In this document: positions 1-5,564 of the stretch, in pieces | Layout of the letters: each line of letters starts with the position of its first letter | Position numbering within the stretch: position 1 is the stretch's first letter | DNA from: Microcaldota archaeon | Lineage (GTDB): Archaea > Micrarchaeota > Micrarchaeia > Norongarragalinales > Norongarragalinaceae | Direction: 5' to 3' | DNA: 6,630 bases | NCBI GenBank assembly: GCA_018304285.1 | Contig: JAGVWL010000047.1 | Coordinates: 1 to 6,630, forward strand | Made by a program: the position numbers and the translations under genes | The notes under the pieces: model-generated | What the model saw: the letters and a program-made list of their open reading frames with translations, nothing else | Databases searched by the model: none | Told to the model about the DNA's origin: nothing

Positions 1-38
1 GCAGCTGAGGAAGTTCCGCTCACCCGCCTTGGCAGATT

Positions 39-62
39 GCGAGTGCGCAAGCACGAGCTTTT
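39..62 (+). repeat. RNase P hairpin repeat, copy 1 (P8 position)
   Basis: 24 bases identical to 156-179. The core folds as GC-GA-GTGC-GCAA-GCAC-GA-GC: a 4-bp stem with a GNRA tetraloop, closed by a symmetric GA/GA internal loop (tandem sheared G.A pairs are likely) and a GC/GC step, then T-rich sequence and GCAG. It lies between CR-I and CR-II, where P8 is expected. Confidence 0.8.
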
Positions 63-155
63 TGCAGAAGGTCGGAGGCACGCAAGTGCCCGCGTTTTGG
101 GCGCGCGTCTGAAATAGAAACGAGACCTGCTTGCGTCAAGAATGACTGGATGCTG

Positions 156-179
156 GCGAGTGCGCAAGCACGAGCTTTT
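156..179 (+). repeat. RNase P hairpin repeat, copy 2 (P12 position)
   Basis: Exact 24-base direct repeat of 39-62, located between CR-II and CR-III where the P12 arm is expected. It is preceded by CTG and followed by TGCAG, which can close an outer stem around a T-rich bulge. Tandem G.A motifs are part of the kink-turns bound by L7Ae, a protein subunit of archaeal RNase P. A kink-turn role here is inferred, because the canonical 3-nt bulge is not clear. Confidence 0.8.
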
Positions 180-310
180 GCAGACGACGTTTCGCAAGAA
201 CAGGATGAAACGAGTCAGACGATAAGGGGTGCAAGTCCCGTTTGCCGGACGCTTAGACGGATGTTGCGAAAAACAAAAAGCGGACTACGACCCGACACCC
301 TTTCTCTTTT

Positions 311-356
311 ACTGGCGAAGGCTCAAGCCTGAGCTTTCGCAAGTTCTCCAGTTTTT
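311..356 (+). terminator. Hairpin plus T5 after the RNase P RNA (third hairpin-repeat copy)
   Basis: GCGAAGGCTCA (315-325) pairs with TGAGCTTTCGC (330-340) over 11 bp with one G.T and a 4-base loop. ACTG (311-314) can also pair with CAGT (349-352), and TTTTT follows at 352-356. This is a plausible 3' boundary for the rnpB transcript, together with the T-rich 301-310. The same bases also match the RNase P hairpin repeat (CTGGCGA...GAGCTTT.GCA) with compensatory stem changes. Confidence 0.5.
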
Positions 357-362
357 CGAATG

Positions 363-371
363 CTTTTAAAC
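363..371 (+). promoter_or_regulatory. TATA-like box of the alaS operon
   Basis: CTTTTAAAC is an archaeal-type TATA element. Its centre (about 367) is 26 bases before the ATG at 393, which is the usual TATA-to-start-site distance. That predicts a leaderless alaS mRNA beginning at that ATG. The box lies downstream of the ATG at 360, which argues against that longer start. Confidence 0.5.
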
Positions 372-392
372 TTTGAGCGAGTAAAACCGTTT

Positions 393-2999
393 ATGCCTCT
401 TTACTTGCCCGGCGGAACCGTGTCGAAAGAATACCTGAAAGGCGAGTTTTCCAAAAACCCCGCCAAATACTATAAGACGAAATTATTCGACGACGAGGGT
501 TTCGAGCGCAAGACGTGCGCCAAGTGCGGCAAGAACTATTGGACTGCAGGCGGAAGCGAGTCGTGCGGAGACAGTTCGCACGAGGAATACACTTTCTTCA
601 AGAAAACGCCCGTGAAAGAATCTTACGCAATTCCCCGCTATCCCTTGCTTGCGAAATGGCGGGAAGACTTGTACTTTGTAATAGCCGACGTCGTAGATTT
701 CCAGCGGCTCGAGGGCGGGAAAGTAGTGTTTGAGTATCCTGCCAATCCTCTGGTAGTGCCCCAGCCGTGCATGCGGTTCGTTGATATTGCAAACGTGGGC
801 GTGACGGGAAGGCATTTTTCCGGGTTTATGATGGCCGGGCAGAAATCCTTCAATTATCCTAAAGACAAGAAGGCGTACTGGCTTGACGACTGCATCCGCT
901 TGAACTACGAATTTTTGACGGACATACTGAAAGTACCGAAAAAAGAACTCACTTATACGGAAGACGTTTGGTCGATGCCCGACTTTTCCGCTTTCGGGCC
1001 TTGCATCGAAAGCTTTGCGAACGGAAGCGAGTTGGTGAACAGCGTTTTCATGCAGTACTATTGGGACGAAAAGCAGGGGATGAAAGAACTGCCCATGCGC
1101 GTTGTCGACGTGGGATGGGGTTTCGAGCGGTTGCTTTGGTATTATACGGGCGAACTTACTGCATACGACGCGGTTTTCCCGTCGGTAATAGAGTTCGCGA
1201 AGAAACAGTCGGGATTGCGTTTTGACGACGCTTTGCTGCGCAAGTACGCTTCGCTCTCCGCGGGCTTGGACGTCGAGAGCGTGAGAAGCATGCGCGAGGA
1301 AAAGCAGAAAATCGCTTCCATGCTTGGGCTAAGCTTGGATGAGATGGAAAAGCAGATCGCGCCTATGCAAGCGATATACGCTTTGGCCGACCACTCTCGC
1401 ACGCTTTTGATGGCTTTGTCCGACGGCGCAGTGCCTTCCAACACCGGCGGAGGCTACAACTTGCGTTTGCTGTTTCGCCGCTGCTTTTCGTTCATGCGCG
1501 ATTACTCCTTGCCGCTCGACTTGATGGACTTGATGCGTTTGCACGCGCGCGAGCTCAAGCCGTTGTGGCCAGAGTTCGAGGAAAGGCTTCCTGCCTTGCA
1601 GGAAATAATCGACGCGGAGAAAGCGAAGCACGAAGAGTCTTTGAAAAACGCGTCGAACAAGGTGCGCGAAATAATTTCGCGCAAAGAGCCTTTGACGTCA
1701 GACAAGATGATGGTTTTGTACGAAAGCAACGGGATTACGCCCGAATTGGTGGAGAGCGTTTCGAAACAGCAGGGGCTAGAGATTTCCGCCCCCACCGATT
1801 TCTACAAGCGCCTGGCGGAAAAACACGTTTTGGAAAAGCAGGCGCAGGCGAAAAAGAAGGAGTTCGACGACGCGCTGTTGAAGCCGACGAAGCTGGTGTA
1901 TTACTACAAGCCTTTTGCTTACTCGCTCGAAGCGAATGTTGTCGCGTGCAGTGACGACAAGATTGCTCTCGACCAGACGATTTTCTATCCCGAGGGAGGA
2001 GGTCAGTGCGGCGACCACGGCTGGATTGACGGAGTTTTCGTGCGCGACACGCAGAAAGAAGGAGGCATTGTCGTGCATTATTTGGAAAAGCCTTCGCCGT
2101 TCGCGAAGGGGAAGAAAGTTTCGCTCAAGCTCGACGAAAAGCGGCGGGAGGACATCCGCAAGCACCACTCGGCCACGCACGTCGTCTTGCGCGCCGCCCA
2201 AAACGTGTTGGGAAAGCACGTTTGGCAGGCGGGCTCGCGCAAGGAAGAAGACGAAGCGTTTGTGAACATCACGCACTACAAGAAAATCACGCCTGAAGAA
2301 AAGGCGGAAATCGAGCGGGTGGCGAACGAAGTCGTGCGCAAAGGCTTGCCAATCAAGTGTTCGAACCAGCCGCGCGGCGAAGCCGAGCAAAAGTACGGCT
2401 TTACGATTTACCAGGGAGGCGGTCCTCCTTCAGAAGAGGTGCGCATTGTCGAAATAGTCGGGTGGGACGTGCAGGCTTGCGGCGGAACGCACTGCGAAAA
2501 TACCAAGGATATCGGCTTCATCAAAATCACGGCAATCGAACAGGTTCAAGACGGGGTGTTGCGCATACGCTACAAGGCTGGCGACAGGGCGTTGGAGCAC
2601 GTGGGCGAACACGAGGAGTATTTGCAGAATGCCGCAAGCGTTTTGAGCGTGCATTTGGACGAATTGCCTTCCACGGTCGAAAGGTTTTTCCAGGAGTGGA
2701 AGGCGCAGAAGAAGGAAATCGAGGAGTTATGGGAGAAGAACGCCGAGAATTACGCGCGCGAGTTTTCCTCCAAAACGAAAACATCGCAGGAATTGAACGC
2801 CCCGCAAAGGCTTTTGGAGAAAATCGCTTTGAAAACGATAGAATTAAACCCGCACACGAGCGTAGTAGTCTGGAACAAGGGCGGCTTGATTGCAGCCGCC
2901 GCCGGCGCGCAAAGCGGGGACAACGCCGTGGAGCTGCTGAAGGCGAAGGGCGCGAAGGGCGGCGGGGACAAGTCGTTTGCGAGGGGAAAAATTTCATGA
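393..2999 (+). CDS. alaS: Alanyl-tRNA synthetase, archaeal type
   Basis: Class II synthetase that charges tRNA-Ala in the cytoplasm and hydrolyses mischarged Ser/Gly. 868 aa from this start, slightly shorter than the roughly 900 aa of other archaeal enzymes. Residues counted from 393: an archaeal N-terminal zinc cluster (C42, C45, C58, H63); a motif-2 region with QPCMRFVDIANVGVTGRH; motif 3 with GWGFERLLWY; a tRNA-recognition segment GGGYNLRLLFRRCFSFM; the editing domain with FYPEGGGQ, HxxxH (H592/H596) and CGGTH (C696/H700); and a C-terminal C-Ala domain ending in a GGG loop and ARGKIS. Start: ATG 393 is 26 bases after a TATA-like box and would be leaderless. ATG 360 (879 aa) lies before that box and has no ribosome binding site. 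GTG 420 (giving MSKEYLKGEF) is also possible. The stop overlaps the next start (ATGA). Confidence 0.97.
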   Translation: MPLYLPGGTVSKEYLKGEFSKNPAKYYKTKLFDDEGFERKTCAKCGKNYWTAGGSESCGDSSHEEYTFFKKTPVKESYAIPRYPLLAKWREDLYFVIADVVDFQRLEGGKVVFEYPANPLVVPQPCMRFVDIANVGVTGRHFSGFMMAGQKSFNYPKDKKAYWLDDCIRLNYEFLTDILKVPKKELTYTEDVWSMPDFSAFGPCIESFANGSELVNSVFMQYYWDEKQGMKELPMRVVDVGWGFERLLWYYTGELTAYDAVFPSVIEFAKKQSGLRFDDALLRKYASLSAGLDVESVRSMREEKQKIASMLGLSLDEMEKQIAPMQAIYALADHSRTLLMALSDGAVPSNTGGGYNLRLLFRRCFSFMRDYSLPLDLMDLMRLHARELKPLWPEFEERLPALQEIIDAEKAKHEESLKNASNKVREIISRKEPLTSDKMMVLYESNGITPELVESVSKQQGLEISAPTDFYKRLAEKHVLEKQAQAKKKEFDDALLKPTKLVYYYKPFAYSLEANVVACSDDKIALDQTIFYPEGGGQCGDHGWIDGVFVRDTQKEGGIVVHYLEKPSPFAKGKKVSLKLDEKRREDIRKHHSATHVVLRAAQNVLGKHVWQAGSRKEEDEAFVNITHYKKITPEEKAEIERVANEVVRKGLPIKCSNQPRGEAEQKYGFTIYQGGGPPSEEVRIVEIVGWDVQACGGTHCENTKDIGFIKITAIEQVQDGVLRIRYKAGDRALEHVGEHEEYLQNAASVLSVHLDELPSTVERFFQEWKAQKKEIEELWEKNAENYAREFSSKTKTSQELNAPQRLLEKIALKTIELNPHTSVVVWNKGGLIAAAAGAQSGDNAVELLKAKGAKGGGDKSFARGKIS

Positions 3000-3493
3000 G
3001 CGACGAAGACGTGCGGAAGCCGCTGGCGATAGTGCTTGCCGCGATTTTGTACGAAAACAAGGTTTTGCTGTTAAAGCGCGAGGGGCAGGTTTTCCTGGGG
3101 CACTGGGGCTTTCCCGGCGGGAAAGTCAAGTTCGGGGAAGCCTTGAAAGACGCGGCAGTGCGTGAAGCGAGGGAGGGCACCGGCTTGGAGTGCGATTTCG
3201 TCGCCTTGCGCGGCATTTCCTCCGAAATAATCAAGCCGCAGGCGGAATGGAAGGAAGAACAGCATTACCTGCTTTTCGTCTGCCAGCTGAAGCCCAAGCA
3301 CTTGCAATTGACGCGTTCGATCGAAGGACAGGTCGAGTGGTTCGAGCTGGACCAGCTGCCCGAGAAAATGATTCCTTCCGACTTGCTGATGCTCAAGGAA
3401 TTCGTGCTTTCCAACCCTCATTCCCTTCCCATGCACGATCTTTTCGTGCGCCAGAAGGGCGAAGACTACTTCGTTGAAGCTTTCCACGCATAA
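2996..3493 (+). CDS. Nudix hydrolase (MutT-like) with an altered Nudix box
   Basis: 165 aa. The Nudix fold hydrolyses nucleoside diphosphates linked to another moiety; the substrate cannot be told here. The Nudix box spans residues 42-64: G42-x5-E48-x7-R56-E57-A58-R59-E60-G61-T62-G63-L64. The consensus is REUxEExGU, so the last metal-binding Glu (MutT E57) is Gly (codon GGC) while E57 and E60 remain. HWGFPGGKVKFGE precedes the helix, as in MutT/NTP-pyrophosphohydrolase-like members. The start overlaps the alaS stop (ATGA), with GAGGGG at 2981-2986 as ribosome binding site, so the two genes are probably translationally coupled. An in-frame extension far upstream runs through alaS in another frame and was not used. 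The stop lies 13 bases from the convergent tRNA-Met 3' end. Confidence 0.92.
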   Translation: MSDEDVRKPLAIVLAAILYENKVLLLKREGQVFLGHWGFPGGKVKFGEALKDAAVREAREGTGLECDFVALRGISSEIIKPQAEWKEEQHYLLFVCQLKPKHLQLTRSIEGQVEWFELDQLPEKMIPSDLLMLKEFVLSNPHSLPMHDLFVRQKGEDYFVEAFHA

Positions 3494-3499
3494 AAAAAA
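3492..3499 (-). terminator. Oligo-T terminator of tRNA-Met
   Basis: Eight consecutive A on the plus strand read as T8 on the minus strand, 7 bases after the tRNA-Met discriminator base. They overlap the Nudix stop codon (TAA, 3491-3493). Confidence 0.7.
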
Positions 3500-3506
3500 G
3501 GTTGAA

Positions 3507-3711
3507 TGCCGGAGGGGAGAATTGAACACCCGACCTCCAGGTTATGAGTTTCGCCGCCTTGCCTTTCTTTTTGTAAAAAGAAAGGCGTAGGCACCGCCAA
3601 AGAAAAACATTACTTTCTTTTTGCGAAAGCCCCTCCACAAAGGAAGAGGTTTAGAAAGGAGAAACCTTTGGTTTCTCCTTCTGGCGCTCTAACCAACTGA
3701 GCTACTCCGGC
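3507..3711 (-). tRNA. tRNA-Met(CAT), intron-containing, probably elongator
   Basis: Mature length 74 nt after removal of a 131-nt intron. Acceptor GCCGGAG (3711-3705) pairs with CTCCGGC (3514-3508); discriminator A at 3507; no CCA is encoded. D arm GCTC-AGTTGGTTA-GAGC. Anticodon arm CCAG|A-CTCATAA-CCTGG with CAT at 3546-3544. Variable loop AGGTC. T arm GGGTG-TTCAATT-CTCCC. G1-C72 and the absence of the GGG:CCC anticodon-stem signature argue against an initiator. An Ile2(CAT) identity, decoded through agmatidine, is possible but less likely given the GCCGG acceptor. Odd points: an A31-C39 mismatch next to the intron and a U52-U62 mismatch in the T stem. The gene is convergent with Nudix and divergent from PAP2. 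Confidence 0.88.
3550..3680 (-). other. tRNA-Met intron at the non-canonical position 30/31 (131 nt)
   Basis: The exon sequence CGCC (positions 25-28) pairs with intron GGCG (3555-3552). The 5' bulge AG^A and the 3' bulge AA^A flank this 4-bp helix, and exon GAG (22-24) pairs with CTC (32-34) as outer helix. Cutting after the second base of each bulge joins CCAG to ACTCATAA and gives a normal-length tRNA. The inner helix is not evident, so this is a relaxed bulge-helix-bulge. The intron body holds an 11-bp perfect hairpin (3656-3666/3670-3680, loop AAA), a CCTC/GAGG hairpin, GGTG-CCTA-CGCC, and an 11-bp hairpin (3561-3571/3576-3586). It is homologous to the tRNA-Glu intron at 5605-5717. It is too short to encode a homing endonuclease. 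Confidence 0.82.
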
Positions 3712-3779
3712 ACTACAATATTTTTTTGCTTCAGCAAGGCTTTTAGCCCTTGCTTTCTTAAGCTCTTTCGGGATTTGCA
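3712..3779. promoter_or_regulatory. Divergent promoter region between tRNA-Met and PAP2
   Basis: 68 bp between two outward-facing genes. It has a hairpin, AGCAAGG (3733-3739) with CCTTGCT (3748-3754), whose loop holds CTTTTAGC. CTTTTAG/CTAAAAG, centred near 3743, is 32 bases before the tRNA-Met 5' end and could be its TATA box. TTTCTTAAG (3755-3763) is a weaker candidate for PAP2. PAP2 has no clear ribosome binding site. Confidence 0.4.
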
Positions 3780-4286
3780 ATGCTAAGCCAGTTGTTCGAC
3801 GCGATAAGCATTTTTTTCAACAGCACGTGGGGTTTCGGCGCTTTCATCGCAATAGCTTTCGTCCTGGTTTTTTCCACCACGAAAAACAAGAAGCTGTTCG
3901 TGCTTTCCCTCGCAATCACGGTCTTGCTGGGCTTGGGGCTCAAGGTTTTCTTCGGAGTGGACCGGCCGTGCGTCGGCGGAGATTCGCTCATTCCCTGCCC
4001 TCTTTCCAACGGCTTTCCATCCAACCATGCGTTGATTGCAACTGCGCTGGCCATGGGCGCGTTGGGAACGTTCCTGTTCATCCCCCTGCTTTTCTTCGCA
4101 GTCGTGATTTCGCTCACCCGCTTGTGGCTGGGCGTGCACACTCTCGACCAGATTGCGGGCGGTTTTGCGCTGGCGGTAATGGTTTACTTGGCGTTGGTTG
4201 AATTGTACCAAAAGCTTTACGGCAGGTTCGGGTTCGACTTGGACGAAATGCTCGACGAAAACCTTTTGAACAAGAAAGTAAGGTAG
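3780..4286 (+). CDS. PAP2-family membrane phosphatase
   Basis: 168 aa integral membrane acid phosphatase of the PAP2 superfamily, which typically acts on lipid phosphates or pyrophosphates such as polyprenyl-PP. Three catalytic motifs are visible: K55-x6-R62-P63; PSNH at 80-83 (PSGH in the consensus); and T113-R114-x5-H120 followed by TLDQ. The family Asp normally lies four residues after His; here that place is Gln124 and Asp is at 123. Hydrophobic segments lie at about 17-32, 38-54, 84-111 and 126-142. The C-terminal tail is charged (DLDEMLDENLLNKK). The kinase-like gene follows after 7 bases, so the two are likely co-transcribed. This suggests phosphate release from, and re-phosphorylation of, an isoprenoid carrier (inference). 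The start is the first ATG after an in-frame TAA at 3759. Confidence 0.9.
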   Translation: MLSQLFDAISIFFNSTWGFGAFIAIAFVLVFSTTKNKKLFVLSLAITVLLGLGLKVFFGVDRPCVGGDSLIPCPLSNGFPSNHALIATALAMGALGTFLFIPLLFFAVVISLTRLWLGVHTLDQIAGGFALAVMVYLALVELYQKLYGRFGFDLDEMLDENLLNKKVR

Positions 4287-4293
4287 TGGAAAA

Positions 4294-4848
4294 ATGGTTG
4301 AACTGGGAAGGCAGATTCTGCACATGCTTTTCGGCGCGATGCTGCTGTTCATCGCCAATTACTCCGGCCGCGAAAGCACCATCCTGCTTTTGGGAATGGT
4401 GCTGTTTTTCGGCCTGGTTTTGGTGCACTTCAAGCTCAAGGGATTCGAAAACCCGTTCATCGACTTCATGCTTGAAAAGTTCGACCGCAAGGAAGCCCTT
4501 CCCGCCCGCGGAGGGTTGACTTACGCCGCCGGGGCGCTGTTCCTGTTCGCGGCGACGGACTTTACTTTCGCGATGGGCGTAACCGCAATACTCGCCTTCG
4601 GAGACGGCTTCGCCACGCTCGTCGGAATTTCCGGAAAGCACTTTCTGCCTTTCAACAAGAAGAAAACGTGGGCCGGCGCAGGCGCGTTCGTCATTGCCGG
4701 CATCGCGTCGTCCATGTTCTTCCTGGGACTGCAGAATGCCATTATTTATTCCGTCTTTCTTGCTGCAGTAGAGTCGATAGACTTCAAGGTTGACGACAAC
4801 ATTCTCATTCCGTTTTCCGCCTCGCTTTTGAAAAGCTTGTTGAAGTAG
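4294..4848 (+). CDS. Dolichol/polyprenol kinase-like CTP-dependent membrane protein
   Basis: 184 aa with about five hydrophobic segments. Features of the dolichol kinase/DGK1/VTE5 (phosphatidate cytidylyltransferase-like) group: N-terminal RQILHxxxG (consensus RKxxHxxxG); AFGDGFATLVGISGKH at 101-116 (GDxxAxxxGxxxGK); K124-T125-W-A-G (often KTxEG, so the Glu is Ala here); E160 and VDDNILIP at 166-173 (conserved DDNxxxP). Members transfer phosphate from CTP to dolichol or related isoprenoid alcohols; the substrate is not determined by sequence alone. It is preceded by AGGTAGTGG (4281-4289), a usable ribosome binding site overlapping the PAP2 stop. Likely in one operon with PAP2 upstream and thymidylate kinase downstream. 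Confidence 0.85.
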   Translation: MVELGRQILHMLFGAMLLFIANYSGRESTILLLGMVLFFGLVLVHFKLKGFENPFIDFMLEKFDRKEALPARGGLTYAAGALFLFAATDFTFAMGVTAILAFGDGFATLVGISGKHFLPFNKKKTWAGAGAFVIAGIASSMFFLGLQNAIIYSVFLAAVESIDFKVDDNILIPFSASLLKSLLK

Positions 4849-4870
4849 AAACTTCGTGTTGGTGTACGCA

Positions 4871-5524
4871 ATGGCTTTAATCGTTTTGGAGGGAATCAAC
4901 GCTTCGGGAAAGAAAACGCAAGCAGAGCTTCTGGTGCACAACCTCAAGCGCATCGGGAGAAAAGCGGTTTTGATCGACTTCCCTTCCTACGAAACTCCAG
5001 TGGGAAAGCTCATCGCTTCCTACTTGAAAGGGTATTTCGGGGTGCGCAGCAAAGTCCCGCCGCAATTCGCCTCGCTGCTCTACGCGCTGGACAGGTATTC
5101 CCGCAAGGCGGAAATCGAAGGCTTCCTGCGCAACGGCTATGCCGTTGTTTTGGACAGGTATACGCAAGCCAATCTTGCTTTCCAAACTGCGGGCCTGAAC
5201 GCGCAGCGCAGGAAAAACATGCTCGCGTGGATTGAAAAAGTCGAGGAAGGGCTGCCGAAGGCGGACGTAGTCGTTTTCCTCGACGTTCCGCCTTCGCAAA
5301 GCGCGAGCCTGCTCGAAAAGCGCAAGAGCAAAATCCGCGGCGTGCGAAAGGACATTCACGAGAAAGACGCGTACTATGCGAAAGCGGTTTACGACAACTA
5401 CCTGCGGTTGGCTAAGGAAAAACGCTGGCTGGCAATCAAGTGCATGGAAAAGGGCAAGCTCAAAGGCAAGGAAGAAATTTCCATGCTCGTTTTCTCGAAA
5501 TTGCGCGAAAGAAAAATCATTTAA
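4871..5524 (+). CDS. tmk: Thymidylate kinase (dTMP kinase)
   Basis: 217 aa cytoplasmic P-loop kinase converting dTMP to dTDP with ATP. From this start: P-loop GINASGKKTQ near residues 8-17; a DFPSYETPVGKLI substrate region; the DRY signature in VLDRYTQANLAFQ; VVVFLDVPP; and a LID-like region rich in Lys/Arg (EKRKSKIRGVRKDIHEKD) followed by YYAKAVYDNYLRLA. The length is typical. Start: ATG 4871 has GGTG (4861-4864) 6 bases upstream. A GTG at 4856 would add five residues but lacks a ribosome binding site and was not preferred. It follows the kinase-like gene by 22 bases. Its stop codon lies within the TATA-like box of tRNA-Glu. Confidence 0.95.
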   Translation: MALIVLEGINASGKKTQAELLVHNLKRIGRKAVLIDFPSYETPVGKLIASYLKGYFGVRSKVPPQFASLLYALDRYSRKAEIEGFLRNGYAVVLDRYTQANLAFQTAGLNAQRRKNMLAWIEKVEEGLPKADVVVFLDVPPSQSASLLEKRKSKIRGVRKDIHEKDAYYAKAVYDNYLRLAKEKRWLAIKCMEKGKLKGKEEISMLVFSKLRERKII

Positions 5525-5527
5525 AAC
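5518..5527 (+). promoter_or_regulatory. TATA-like box of tRNA-Glu
   Basis: CATTTAAAAC overlaps the tmk stop codon. Its centre (about 5523) predicts transcription starting near 5549, about 16 bases before the tRNA 5' end. Confidence 0.55.
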
Positions 5528-5564
5528 CTGTTCGGCACAATTTCTTTTGTTCTTCTAGGACAAA

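Larger units (their letters stand above)
1..300 (+). ncRNA. rnpB: RNase P RNA, 5'-truncated by the window edge
   Basis: RNA subunit of ribonuclease P, which removes tRNA 5' leaders. Seen: GCTGAGGAAGTTCCGC at 4-19 matches conserved region I (bacterial GAGGAAAGTCCGG). GAAATAGAAACGAGACC at 112-128 resembles CR-II. GGATGAAACGAGTC at 203-216 resembles CR-III. AGACGGATGTTGC at 255-267 matches CR-V (AGATGAATGACTG in E. coli), and ACAAAAAGCGGACTACG at 273-289 matches the CR-IV/3' segment (ACAGAACCCGGCTTA). The order and spacing of the blocks fit. GNRA-capped hairpins fill the P8/P9 and P12 positions: GTGC-GCAA-GCAC twice, and GGCAC-GCAA-GTGCC at about 75-88. About 60 nt, including the P1-P3 5' strands, should lie upstream of base 1. 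The 3' end is estimated just before the T-rich run at 301-310. No protein-coding reading is convincing here. Identification rests on motif order; a covariance-model match would settle it. Confidence 0.85.

Noticed and set aside
39..179. CRISPR-like array from the repeated 24-mer
   Set aside because: Only two exact copies, 117 nt apart, both forming arms of the RNase P RNA; no regular spacers or cas genes.
150..332. 60-codon plus-strand open frame upstream of alaS
   Set aside because: It lies within the RNase P RNA and its downstream hairpin, has no ribosome binding site, and its composition follows the RNA motifs.
1776..2390. Long minus-strand open frame (204 codons) opposite alaS
   Set aside because: Antisense shadow of the GC-rich alaS codons; Arg/Phe/Leu-rich with no recognisable domain.
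2357..2995. Long in-frame N-terminal extension of the Nudix protein
   Set aside because: It runs through alaS in another reading frame with low-complexity Arg/Gly content. The ATGA start at 2996 has a ribosome binding site and gives a normal Nudix length.
3550..3680. Insert in tRNA-Met as an insertion sequence, MITE or terminator cluster
   Set aside because: There is no transposase, no target-site duplication and no terminal inverted repeats spanning the insert. The ends fit bulge-helix-bulge splicing exactly and leave a normal-length tRNA.
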